Shown here: in pieces, positions 1-7,855 of the stretch
How positions within the stretch are numbered: position 1 is the first letter of the stretch
Layout of the letters: each line of letters starts with the position of its first letter
Assembly (NCBI GenBank): GCA_902538565.1
Contig: CACBFQ010000001.1
Coordinates: 324,001 to 388,000, forward strand
From: an uncultured Fidelibacterota bacterium
GTDB taxonomy: Bacteria > Fidelibacterota > Marinisomatia > Marinisomatales > Marinisomataceae
Length of the DNA: 64,000 bases
Direction of reading: 5' to 3'
Program-made: the position numbers and the translations under genes
Notes under the pieces: generated by a model
What the model saw: the letters and a program-made list of their open reading frames with translations, nothing else
What the model was told of the DNA's origin: nothing
Databases searched by the model: none

Positions 1-1
1 A

Positions 2-58
2 GATATGTCTCTTGTTGAAAGAGTAGAAAAAGATGGATATTCTTGGCTAGAAAAATAA
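2..58 (+). CDS. sufC: SufC Fe-S assembly ATPase, C-terminal end only
   Basis: Eighteen codons followed by TAA enter from the left edge of the window. The peptide ends in GYSWLEK, which resembles the usual SufC C-terminus (GYDWI or similar), and it lies one base upstream of sufD, where sufC sits in most suf operons. SufC is the ABC-type ATPase of the SufBCD scaffold complex. Only the tail is visible, so the name rests mainly on position. Confidence 0.6.
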   Translation, partial: DMSLVERVEKDGYSWLEK

Positions 59-59
59 A

Positions 60-1241
60 ATGATCGATTCAATCAAAAAAGGCAGTCTAGAATTTTTCAA
101 TACCAATGGTCTTCCAAGCAAGAAACTTGAAAATTGGAAATTTACCTCATCAAAAAATTTCAAAAATTTTAATAAATCATTATCGTTAGATGAAACAAAA
201 AAAATTGAATCAGACGAATTATCAATTGTATTCATCAACGGAGTACTAGATAAAGATTCGTTAGAAAATTTTAAGTTTGCTGACTTAATCGAGGTTAAAA
301 ATTTAAATGTGCTTACTAAAAAAGAACTGTTGTATTGCTCAGAAAGTTTTTTGAATGAATCTATGTTTAATCTTGGAGTATCTGAATTTGAGAATGGAAG
401 TTACATTTCATTCAAAGAAAATTCAGTTATTGAAGAAGTTATTAATATTAAAAATTATTTTTTTGAAAATGGTCAAAATGAAAGGGTATCTTCTTTCAAT
501 ATTTTTCATATTAACGAAAGATCAGAAATTTCAATCATTGAAGAAGATATAAAAGAAAACTTTTCAATATTCAATTTGAAGCTGAACAAATTTATTTGCG
601 AAAATTCTTCAATCTTTAAACATGGAAAATCTTATAATGATGATTCGCAAACACATTCATTATCATATAATTATTATCAAATTGAACAAGATGTTGCATT
701 AAATGTTGATTCTATGGTCAAAAGCTCTTTCTTTAATAAAGAGTTTATTGAAGTTGACCTTAATAAAGTTGGAAGTGATGTAAAAATCAATATTTTAAAT
801 CTTGGTAAAGAAAAACAGCATGTCGATAACAATATTTTAATCAATCACAAAGCAGAACATTGTACAAGCTTTCAACATGTAAGAAATGTCTTAGATAATA
901 AGTCTACAGCAGTGTTTAACGGAAAAGTTATTGTTGCAGAAGGAGCGCAGCAAACTGATTCCAATCAATCAAACAAGAATCTCCTCCTTTCACTTGAATC
1001 AAATGCATTTTCAAATCCCCAATTAGAAATATATGCTGATGATGTATCATGTGGACATGGATCAACAACAGGTGCTTTGGATGAAAATAGCATTTTTTAC
1101 TTACGTGCCAGAGGTATTGATTATTCAAGTGCTCAAAAAATATTAATTAAAGCTTTTGCAAAAGAAGTCATCGATGACTTTTCTCTTTCATCGCTCCAAG
1201 ATATATCCGAAATTGATTTGGATAGCTGGATTGATGGATAA
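60..1241 (+). CDS. sufD: SufD, Fe-S cluster assembly scaffold subunit
   Basis: A 393-residue member of the SufB/SufD family, part of the cytoplasmic SufBCD complex that builds Fe-S clusters. The C-terminal half carries the beta-helix core, with the stretch FNGKVIVAEGAQQTDSNQSN (about residues 288-307), then the family signature CGHGSTTG followed by FYLRARGI near residues 330-352. The N-terminal third is poorly conserved, as usual for SufD. SufD rather than SufB is supported by its length (SufB is about 470 residues) and by its place after sufC. It starts one base after the sufC stop and overlaps sufE by 8 bp, so it is surely co-transcribed with both. Confidence 0.93.
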   Translation: MIDSIKKGSLEFFNTNGLPSKKLENWKFTSSKNFKNFNKSLSLDETKKIESDELSIVFINGVLDKDSLENFKFADLIEVKNLNVLTKKELLYCSESFLNESMFNLGVSEFENGSYISFKENSVIEEVINIKNYFFENGQNERVSSFNIFHINERSEISIIEEDIKENFSIFNLKLNKFICENSSIFKHGKSYNDDSQTHSLSYNYYQIEQDVALNVDSMVKSSFFNKEFIEVDLNKVGSDVKINILNLGKEKQHVDNNILINHKAEHCTSFQHVRNVLDNKSTAVFNGKVIVAEGAQQTDSNQSNKNLLLSLESNAFSNPQLEIYADDVSCGHGSTTGALDENSIFYLRARGIDYSSAQKILIKAFAKEVIDDFSLSSLQDISEIDLDSWIDG

Positions 1242-1659
1242 CATAAAAAATAATCTCGAAAATATTCGTGATGGCTTTTCTATTTTAGATGGACAAGACA
1301 AGTTGGTTTATTTGATTGATTTGGGGAAAAAACTTGATCAAATCAATGAATCTGATCGTACTGAAAATAGGAAAATTCATGCTTGCACCTCACAAACCTG
1401 GCTAAAACTTTGTTATGACAATGATCTTGTAACTCTGAAAGCTTTTTCTGAAAGTACAATTGTAAAAGGGTTGCTTAAAATTCTTCAAATTGCTTTTAAT
1501 AATTCAGAAAAAAAGAGTATTATTAATTTTATAGAAAGTTTTGATGATTGTAGCAGTCTATTTGAGTGGCTAAATCTTGGTCCCGCAATATCTAGTCAAA
1601 GACAAAATGGATTTCTAGGGTCACTTGACTATATAAAAAAGGAATTAAATGATGCATAA
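1234..1659 (+). CDS. sufE: SufE, sulfur acceptor for SufS
   Basis: A 141-residue SufE-family protein that takes persulfide sulfur from the cysteine desulfurase SufS and passes it to SufBCD. The acceptor cysteine is in KIHACTSQTWL and falls at residue 51 with the ATG at 1234, the same number as in E. coli SufE, which supports this start. The reading frame is open further upstream, but that part would lie inside sufD and shows no SufE similarity. It overlaps sufD by 8 bp and the next gene by 11 bp, typical of translational coupling. Confidence 0.92.
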   Translation: MDNIKNNLENIRDGFSILDGQDKLVYLIDLGKKLDQINESDRTENRKIHACTSQTWLKLCYDNDLVTLKAFSESTIVKGLLKILQIAFNNSEKKSIINFIESFDDCSSLFEWLNLGPAISSQRQNGFLGSLDYIKKELNDA

Positions 1660-2173
1660 AGAGTTTACAATATTAGAAGACATAGTAGTTCACAGTGTTC
1701 CTGATGGAATTAGAACAACATTAGAAAAAGGTAAATCGGGTATTATTTCACAATCTTTGGGAGACAATTATACTATAGTCGTTGAGGGAAACATGTACCA
1801 ATTAAGTGGTATAGATGGTGAAAAAATTGGCGAAGAAAAACGTGAGTTAAGTTCTAACAATTTTGCAAATGAAGAAGAAGTATGGAATGTTTTACATACA
1901 TGCTATGATCCTGAAATTCCAGTTAATATTGTTGATCTTGGCCTAGTTTATAATTGTGAACTTAAAGAAGAAGAAGGCGGAGTTAATATTCTAATTCAAA
2001 TGACACTTACTGCTCCAGGCTGTGGAATGGGTCCTGTAATTGCAGATGAAGTGAAGCAAAAATTATTATCACTTAGTGGTACCAAAGCAGTTGAAGTTGA
2101 ACTAGTATGGGAACCACAGTGGAATCAAGATATGATGAGCGATGCAGCAAAACTACAATTAGGGCTTTATTAA
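1649..2173 (+). CDS. sufT: SufT-like Fe-S assembly protein (DUF59/MIP18 family)
   Basis: A 174-residue protein. The C-terminal half (about residues 70-165) is a DUF59/MIP18 domain with DPEIPVNIVDLGLVY and the cysteine motif LTAPGCGMGP. The N-terminal 60 residues match the extension of the SufT subfamily (GKSGIISQSLGDNYTIVVEG, then IDG). SufT proteins help in maturation of Fe-S proteins and are often encoded in suf operons, as here between sufE and sufS. Two ATG codons are adjacent (1649 and 1652), and an AAAGGA ribosome site ends 5 to 8 bases before them. The exact biochemical role of SufT is not settled in the literature. Confidence 0.88.
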   Translation: MMHKEFTILEDIVVHSVPDGIRTTLEKGKSGIISQSLGDNYTIVVEGNMYQLSGIDGEKIGEEKRELSSNNFANEEEVWNVLHTCYDPEIPVNIVDLGLVYNCELKEEEGGVNILIQMTLTAPGCGMGPVIADEVKQKLLSLSGTKAVEVELVWEPQWNQDMMSDAAKLQLGLY

Positions 2174-2179
2174 AGAATT

Positions 2180-3373
2180 ATGATAGATATCAGAAAAGAC
2201 TTTCCAAACCTTGAGGAAAAAAATCGAGGAAAAACTTTAGTTTATCTTGATAGCGCAGCTACGAGTTTAACCCCAAAGCAGGTAATTAATTCTGAATCAG
2301 AATATTATGAAAAATTTGGAGGAAGCATTCATAGAAGTGTATATGAATTAGGCGAAAAAGCCACTAATGCTTTCGAAAATAGTCGAAAAAGAATAGCTGA
2401 TTTTATTGGAGCATCAAAAAATTCAATTGTTTTTACTAAGAGTGCTACAGAAAGTATCAATCTTGTTGCTGAATCATGGGGATATGATAATTTAAAATCA
2501 GGGGACGTAGTTTTGCTTACTGATATGGAGCATCATTCAAACATAATTCCATGGCAAATAATTTGTGAAAAGACTGGTGCACAAATCAAATATCTTAAAT
2601 CCACAGAACATGGAACTATCAGTTTAGATGACTTAAGAAGTACTTTAGATAATAATGTCAAAATAGTAAGTATAACTCATGCATCGAATGTTTTTGGTAC
2701 AATAAATCCAATTAAAGAGATTATTGATATTGTTAAAAAAAATGGTTCAAAGATCATGATTGATGGGTGTCAGAGCATTCCTCATATGAGAGTAGATGTT
2801 GTAGATTTAGATTGTGATTTTTACGCTTTTTCTGGACACAAAATGTTTGGGCCTACTGGAGTTGGTGTTTTGTATAGCAAAGAAGAAATCTTAGAAAAAA
2901 TGCGTCCATATCAAACCGGTGGAGGTATTATTGAAACTGTAACCATGACTGATTCTACTTGGACAAGCATTCCACATAGATTTGAACCTGGTTCTCCTAT
3001 GGCAGCTCAAGCAATTGCACTCGCCGAAGCAGTAAATTATTTAGAATCATGCTTAGAAAAACATGATAATTCATTAAATGAGTATTCTCTGGAAAAAATG
3101 AAATCAATTAATGGAATATCTATTTATGGAAATGCACCTGAAAGAACGCCAATTATAAGTTTCAATATTGAAGGTATTCATTCTCTAGATTTAGCACACT
3201 TTTTAGATTACGAAGGAATTACCATTCGATCTGGCCACCATTGTTGTCAACCATTAATGCAAGCACTAGATATCACAGCATGTGCACGAGTCAGTTTTTA
3301 TTTTTATAATAGTGTTGAAGAAGTTGATTTTCTTGTAGACAAAATAAATAAAGCAGTACAGGTTATTAAATAA
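2180..3373 (+). CDS. sufS: SufS cysteine desulfurase
   Basis: A 397-residue PLP enzyme of class V aminotransferase fold (group II, SufS/CsdA type) that removes sulfur from cysteine as a protein persulfide. The PLP lysine is K221 in FSGHKMFGPTG, and the persulfide cysteine is C355 in RSGHHCCQPLM. Other family landmarks are YLDSAATS near the N-terminus, the ATESINLVA motif and TDMEHHSN with the PLP-stacking histidine. Its partner SufE is encoded two genes upstream. The stop overlaps the start of the next gene (TAATG). Confidence 0.95.
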   Translation: MIDIRKDFPNLEEKNRGKTLVYLDSAATSLTPKQVINSESEYYEKFGGSIHRSVYELGEKATNAFENSRKRIADFIGASKNSIVFTKSATESINLVAESWGYDNLKSGDVVLLTDMEHHSNIIPWQIICEKTGAQIKYLKSTEHGTISLDDLRSTLDNNVKIVSITHASNVFGTINPIKEIIDIVKKNGSKIMIDGCQSIPHMRVDVVDLDCDFYAFSGHKMFGPTGVGVLYSKEEILEKMRPYQTGGGIIETVTMTDSTWTSIPHRFEPGSPMAAQAIALAEAVNYLESCLEKHDNSLNEYSLEKMKSINGISIYGNAPERTPIISFNIEGIHSLDLAHFLDYEGITIRSGHHCCQPLMQALDITACARVSFYFYNSVEEVDFLVDKINKAVQVIK

Positions 3374-3618
3374 TGCAAAATATTAATCTAGATGACTTTT
3401 TAACTAAAGGTATTATTAAAGAAAAAGATTTTAGAGAAAAAGTATCCCTGATAAACTGGGAAAAGTATCAAGATCAAAAAGTTATTATCAAAGGGTGTTC
3501 AAAAGCAACAGTTCCTACATGGGCATATTTGATTATTACGGCTAATTTAACTAAATATGCTAAACGTATTTATTTTGGTGAGCCATGCTCGGCAATTGAT
3601 ATTTTTAAAAACTCTTAA
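3373..3618 (+). CDS. Short DUF2480-family protein
   Basis: An 81-residue protein. The motifs GIIKEKDFREKV, NWEKYQDQKVIIKGCS, VPTWAYLIIT and the end YFGEPCSAIDIFKNS are those I associate with DUF2480, a Bacteroidota-type family of unknown function. From memory, family members are about 165 residues and contain two similar halves. This one has about one half, mixing the KEKDFRE element with the terminal GEPCS element. It is the last gene of the suf operon, with its start overlapping the sufS stop, so a link to Fe-S metabolism is plausible. Two cysteines (in KGCS and EPCS) are the only obvious candidate functional residues. Its end overlaps the convergent oxidoreductase gene by 4 bp. Confidence 0.75.
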   Translation: MQNINLDDFLTKGIIKEKDFREKVSLINWEKYQDQKVIIKGCSKATVPTWAYLIITANLTKYAKRIYFGEPCSAIDIFKNS

Positions 3619-5465
3619 GAAAGATTTTCTGCTACAATATCTGCAACATCTTTAACCTTGATTTCTTCTTGTCCTGCTGGAGTTAAGGGTCCAATACCTT
3701 GATTCATCATGCCATAACAAAAATTACATCCCGTAACTACTGTATCAGTTTTTGATTCGATTACCTGTTCTGCTCTTAAAAGATGAGTTCTACCTTCTCC
3801 ACTATCTTTTTTCCACCATAAAGCACCACCTGCTCCACAGCATAAAGTTTCTTTACCACTTTCATCCAGTTCAAAAAATTCAGGGGCGGCAGCTTTAATA
3901 GCATTTCGAGGAGCAGAAACTTCATCAAGCGTTCTAGAAAGATTGCATGGATCATGATATGTTACTTTCTCCAATGAACCTGGATTAATATTAATTCTAC
4001 CCTCTTCTAATAATTCAGAAATTACTTGGGTATGATGTTTAACCTCATACTTAATTTCATGATATTTTTTATATTCTTTTTGGAGATTTACTACACAATG
4101 TGGACACATTGTAGTCACATTTTTTACTTTATTTAATTCTTCGACATTTTGATCCATTAATAATTGATAGGTTAATTTATCTCCTAATTTATTTGCAGGA
4201 TCTCCAGAGCATTGTTCGTTACTTAATACACCATATGTTACGCCAGCCGATTCAAGAATTTTGACAAAATTTCGAACTGAACTTACAAAATTAGGGTCCA
4301 TTGCATGCTTTGCAAAACAACCAAGCCAAAGCACTAACTCTTTGTCAGCTGTGTATACCGGTAGCTCATTTAATAACTCGCTTGATGATGATCCTTCTGT
4401 ATTACCAGTTTCTTGTAGATTTCTTAAAAGCTTCTGATATTCTTGAGGAACATCACCTTCTGCTAAAACTTGAAAGCTTCTTATTTCATCTGCCTTTTCA
4501 ACATGATTTCCTACAGGACAAACCTCTGTACATGCTTGACATGTAGTACATTCCCATCCTGCTTCAACATTAATCTTATCAACTACGTTAACATCACCAC
4601 TTTCTAACATTGGATCTTTTAAATCTAAAATGAAATGGTATTTTGGATCTAAAATGCCTCCACCTCTATTTGCTGGGCATACATCTGTACATCTTCCACA
4701 TTCAACACATGTAAAAATGTCAAGTGCTTGATCTTTACTTAATCTTGATAAATCAAGCAGTAAGTTGTCTAGCTCTTCTTCTGAAGCTTCCATATCGATT
4801 GGAATAGCACCATGGTTGGGTACTTCAAAAGGACGTAAGAAAATATTGAAAGGAGAAAGTACTAAGTGCATATGCTTTGATTGAGGAATTAGAAATAAAA
4901 ATCCACCTATCACTCCAGAGTGCAACCACCAGTTGAATTTTTCTGCAGCACCAGTTAAAATATGTAACTCATCAATTAAGTAAGTTGTCATAAGAGTAAC
5001 GATAAAAACTGAAACTAATGCAGAAGTACTTGAAAATTTTCCAAGCGCTTCAGGTTTGATAACAAAACGTCTGTACGCTAACCCTAGAATACCAATTGTG
5101 CACAAAATTGCCCAAGGCGCACCAAAAATAAGAAAATATGTATGTCTAAAAGATTCACTAAAAATTGGCAATCCGAAAGCCATACCAAAATGATTGATGG
5201 TTATTAATCCAAAAAAAATAAATCCATACATCACCAAAGCATGTAATATACCAGCAGACTTTCTTTTTCCACTTGCAACTTTTTTATGCAGAATAACTTC
5301 ATCAAAAACTCTGATAATTCTTTTTGGGAGTTCATCAACGCTAAAGCTTGACTTTCCTTTTAATACAATTCTAAGCCTAAATAATAGGTGATATAAGAAA
5401 AAAGAGATGCCAGATAAAAGGAAGAGAGCTAAAGCTATTTGTTCAACGAGAGAAAATTGTAACAT
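3615..5465 (-). CDS. Membrane Fe-S oxidoreductase, DUF224/EMO type (ETF:quinone oxidoreductase candidate)
   Basis: A 616-residue protein with three regions. Residues 1 to about 220 hold several hydrophobic helices like the cytochrome b (NarI-like) membrane subunit. Residues about 250-325 hold two [4Fe-4S] motifs, CVECGRCTDVCP and CTTCQACTEVCP. The C-terminal half holds CCG-type cysteine motifs (CPHC, HDPCNLSR, CCGAGGALWW, CNFCYGMM) as in HdrD/GlpC. This architecture, directly downstream of etfB-etfA, is that of the DUF224 proteins described as ETF:(methyl)menaquinone oxidoreductase (EMO), which pass electrons from acyl-CoA dehydrogenases via ETF to membrane quinone. I infer that role here; heme ligands were not mapped. 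It starts 9 bp after etfA ends. Confidence 0.88.
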   Translation of the reverse strand: MLQFSLVEQIALALFLLSGISFFLYHLLFRLRIVLKGKSSFSVDELPKRIIRVFDEVILHKKVASGKRKSAGILHALVMYGFIFFGLITINHFGMAFGLPIFSESFRHTYFLIFGAPWAILCTIGILGLAYRRFVIKPEALGKFSSTSALVSVFIVTLMTTYLIDELHILTGAAEKFNWWLHSGVIGGFLFLIPQSKHMHLVLSPFNIFLRPFEVPNHGAIPIDMEASEEELDNLLLDLSRLSKDQALDIFTCVECGRCTDVCPANRGGGILDPKYHFILDLKDPMLESGDVNVVDKINVEAGWECTTCQACTEVCPVGNHVEKADEIRSFQVLAEGDVPQEYQKLLRNLQETGNTEGSSSSELLNELPVYTADKELVLWLGCFAKHAMDPNFVSSVRNFVKILESAGVTYGVLSNEQCSGDPANKLGDKLTYQLLMDQNVEELNKVKNVTTMCPHCVVNLQKEYKKYHEIKYEVKHHTQVISELLEEGRININPGSLEKVTYHDPCNLSRTLDEVSAPRNAIKAAAPEFFELDESGKETLCCGAGGALWWKKDSGEGRTHLLRAEQVIESKTDTVVTGCNFCYGMMNQGIGPLTPAGQEEIKVKDVADIVAENLS

Positions 5466-5474
5466 AAAAGATTC

Positions 5475-6446
5475 TTACTTACTATTGTTAATTTCCTCGG
5501 TCAATTTTGGTACAATTTCAAGCACATCACCAATAACAGCGTAATCAGCAATTTCAAATATAGGAGCATCTTCATCTTTATTGATAGCCAACACATTTTT
5601 TGAACCCTTCATTCCAACTACGTGCTGAATAGCTCCAGAAACACCGCAAGAGAAATATAGCTTAGGAGATACTACCTGGCCTGAACTACCAACTTGTCTA
5701 TACGGAGGTAACCAACCCATATCTACTACAGGTCTTGAAGAAGCAACTTCAGCCCCCATTGCATCAGCTAAAGATTGCATCGTAGGAAGATTCTCTTCAC
5801 TTTCAATGCCTCTTCCAACAGATAAAATTAATTCTGCTGTTGTTAAATCCACTCCGCTTGATGATTCTTGAAATTCAGGTTCACTATTTGACTTAATATC
5901 GCTATCAGAAAGTTGAACATTAAATTCTTCTACTGATCCGGGAGCTCCATCCTCAATATCATCACTTGAAAAAGCTGCAGACTGAAAACTTAATAAAGCT
6001 TGGTCAGATGATATTTCAATACTTGTTGCAAGCTTTGCATTAAAAACTTGTTTAGAAAAATGTGGATTACCACTATTAAAATCTACAGAAATAATATCAC
6101 TAACAAATGGTATACTAAGTTTTGCGCTCACTCTTGGAAGAAAGTCTCTAACCATATAAGAATGACCTACTAAAACATATTTTGGTGAAAGTTCACTAAT
6201 GACATCAGAAAGAACCTTTGAATAACCATCTGCAGAATACATATCAATTAAGTCATTTTTTGCTGAAATGAGTTTACTAGCTTTGAAATTTTGTGCTTGA
6301 GATTTTAACTCATCCACTTTTTCGCCAATGCATAATATGGATAAGTCGCAGTTCAATTCATTTGCAAACTTCTGTCCTGCTGCTACTGCCTCCAGACTAA
6401 AAGGATGAATTTTACCTCTTTGGTTTTCTAAGACAACTAATACCAT
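5475..6446 (-). CDS. etfA: Electron transfer flavoprotein alpha subunit
   Basis: A 323-residue ETF alpha subunit, which binds FAD in its C-terminal domain. The landmarks are SVGRGI at the start of that domain, then ASRPVVDMGWLPPYRQVGSSG and SPKLYFSCGVSGAIQH, which contact FAD, and AINKDEDAPIFEIADYAV near the end. The N-terminal domain (about 1-190) is the adenine-nucleotide-like fold shared with EtfB. The start codon overlaps the etfB stop by one base (TAATG), so the two subunits are translationally coupled. Confidence 0.95.
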   Translation of the reverse strand: MVLVVLENQRGKIHPFSLEAVAAGQKFANELNCDLSILCIGEKVDELKSQAQNFKASKLISAKNDLIDMYSADGYSKVLSDVISELSPKYVLVGHSYMVRDFLPRVSAKLSIPFVSDIISVDFNSGNPHFSKQVFNAKLATSIEISSDQALLSFQSAAFSSDDIEDGAPGSVEEFNVQLSDSDIKSNSEPEFQESSSGVDLTTAELILSVGRGIESEENLPTMQSLADAMGAEVASSRPVVDMGWLPPYRQVGSSGQVVSPKLYFSCGVSGAIQHVVGMKGSKNVLAINKDEDAPIFEIADYAVIGDVLEIVPKLTEEINNSK

Positions 6447-7210
6447 TATATAACCTTTAATTTATTTTTTAAAATATCCATTAGCGTAACTACAATTGAA
6501 TCTGCATCACCTTCAATTTTTTCTGAGACCTTCTCATTTTTTGGAACATATAGATTTACAAAACTTTGGCTTTGAGATTCAGGAGAAGATTCAAGGGTAT
6601 TTAATTCTTTTCTTTTTGCTCCCATAATTCCTTTGAGCGAAGGGTAGCGCGGTTCATTAATACCAGACTGAATTGAGATACTTGAAGGGAAAGGAAGTGT
6701 TACCCACTGGAACCATCCTGATTCTAGCTCTCTCTTAACTTTAATCTTATCTCCTTCAACTTGAGTTTCTATAGCAAGAGTAGCTGTTGACATCTCAAGT
6801 AGTTCTCCAATTAAAACGCCTGTTTGTCCTGAACCCATATCGTCTGATTGTAAGCCAGATAAAATCAAATCGAAGTTTTCAGATTTTAAATTATCAGAGA
6901 AAATTTTTGCGACTGTAAGTGGATCAGTTGTGGTAGATTCATTTTTAATAAAAATTCCACGATCTGCGCCTTTTGCTAATCCATCTTTAATTACTTTAGA
7001 AGTATTGGCCTCAGATCCAAGAGTAACAACAACGACTTCAGAATCTCCACCAGCATTTTCTTTAATTTGTAATGCTTCTTCAAGTGCGTATGAATCACTT
7101 TCATTGACAACATAATTAACAACGGACTCATCAATCCAACTACCTGAGCTATCTACTCTGATACTGGATTCATAACTTGGAATTGCTTTCGTTAATACTG
7201 CTATTTTCAT
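6446..7210 (-). CDS. etfB: Electron transfer flavoprotein beta subunit
   Basis: A 254-residue ETF beta subunit beginning MKIAVLTKAIPS, which matches the normal start of the family. An in-frame TTG at 7222 would add four residues, but the ATG at 7210 is preferred because family members begin at this point. The ETF beta signature region is seen in VKRELESGWFQWVTLPFPS and IMGAKRKEL. Together with EtfA it accepts electrons from acyl-CoA dehydrogenases, such as the glutaryl-CoA dehydrogenase encoded at 11.9-13.0 kb. It is the first gene of the etfB-etfA-oxidoreductase operon, and a palindromic operator-like site lies just upstream. Confidence 0.94.
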   Translation of the reverse strand: MKIAVLTKAIPSYESSIRVDSSGSWIDESVVNYVVNESDSYALEEALQIKENAGGDSEVVVVTLGSEANTSKVIKDGLAKGADRGIFIKNESTTTDPLTVAKIFSDNLKSENFDLILSGLQSDDMGSGQTGVLIGELLEMSTATLAIETQVEGDKIKVKRELESGWFQWVTLPFPSSISIQSGINEPRYPSLKGIMGAKRKELNTLESSPESQSQSFVNLYVPKNEKVSEKIEGDADSIVVTLMDILKNKLKVI

Positions 7211-7220
7211 TTTTTTATTC

Positions 7221-7246
7221 AAAAACCGACTACTCAGTCTGTTTTT
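7221..7246. promoter_or_regulatory. Palindromic operator-like site upstream of etfB
   Basis: Two 9-bp half sites, AAACCGACT (7223-7231) and AGTCTGTTT (7236-7244), form an inverted repeat with one mismatched position and a 4-bp centre, extended by A/T bases on both sides. On the minus strand a TATATT hexamer (7247-7252) lies immediately upstream, so the palindrome would cover the transcription start of etfB. The GACT/AGTC core resembles operators of TetR-family fatty-acid regulators such as FadR or PsrA-like proteins (family knowledge). No such regulator is encoded in this window. Confidence 0.55.
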
Positions 7247-7287
7247 AATATAACTCCTAAAAATTAAATTAAAAAATCAATAATTAT

Positions 7288-7360
7288 AAAAAAACAGGCT
7301 ATAAAAGAAAGTTGATAAGCGGGGGAAAGTCTTTCAATCTTTCGCATTTTTTATAGCCTG
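7288..7360 (-). terminator. Long-stem intrinsic terminator or structured RNA end
   Basis: On the minus strand CAGGCTATAAAA (7360-7349) pairs perfectly with TTTTATAGCCTG (7306-7295) and is followed by a run of seven T. The 42-base loop can form further stems (GAAAG with CTTTC, GCG with CGC). It lies between the stop of the zinc-ribbon gene and the etfB promoter region, where a terminator of the upstream minus-strand genes is expected. The loop is longer than in ordinary terminators. Confidence 0.65.
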
Positions 7361-7413
7361 ATAAATCTTCGGTTAAACCAATTTAGCCTTATTATTAAGC
7401 TATTAAAAGAATT

Positions 7414-7821
7414 TTATTCTGAATCTTCTGTAGCAAATTTTGTCCAATCACTAGAAACAGCAGACTCATCTATTGAAGTTGAAGTTTCGGCTGCAACCGT
7501 GTTATTCCCTCCAAACTTCGCATCATCTTCATAAATATTTAAGCTATCTTTTTTAACTTCATATTTGTCTAGTTCATATTCTTCATCTTCACTATCTAAG
7601 GACTCTTTATCTTGATTGTATAAATCTAAATCAAAGAAATCTAAATTTTCTACATGTCCATTTTCCATTAAATATTCGAGGAATGGCAAGAAAATTCTTT
7701 GCTTTAAATTCATGCCACAGGCTGGGCATTTTAATTTGTCGCCTATATCAGAAGTCTTTACTTCAACGTCACAACATGGAGTTATTACTTCGTCAATGCT
7801 ATTTAAATCAAATGTGCTCAT
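7414..7821 (-). CDS. Acidic zinc-ribbon-like protein of unknown function
   Basis: A 135-residue soluble protein. Near the N-terminus (about residues 16-36) it has CC, then after 16 residues CPAC, a spacing that could bind one zinc ion as a short zinc ribbon. The middle has a short hydrophobic/aromatic segment (FLPFLEYL), and the last 80 residues are highly acidic and probably unstructured. I do not recognise a named family. It lies 34 bp downstream of the beta-helix gene on the same strand and is followed by the long terminator hairpin, so it is probably the last gene of that small operon. Confidence 0.6.
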   Translation of the reverse strand: MSTFDLNSIDEVITPCCDVEVKTSDIGDKLKCPACGMNLKQRIFLPFLEYLMENGHVENLDFFDLDLYNQDKESLDSEDEEYELDKYEVKKDSLNIYEDDAKFGGNNTVAAETSTSIDESAVSSDWTKFATEDSE

Positions 7822-7855
7822 ATTGATTCGAAGATATTATTTGTTTAGTATTGTG

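Noticed and set aside
3373-3618. DUF2480 gene broken by a frameshift
   Set aside because: The protein ends with the normal GEPCS terminus and starts in proper coupling with sufS, so a reduced intact gene is more likely than a broken one.
7223-7413. SRP RNA or 6S RNA gene
   Set aside because: The conserved SRP tetraloop region and the long open bubble of 6S RNA are not found; a terminator explains the stem and T-run better.
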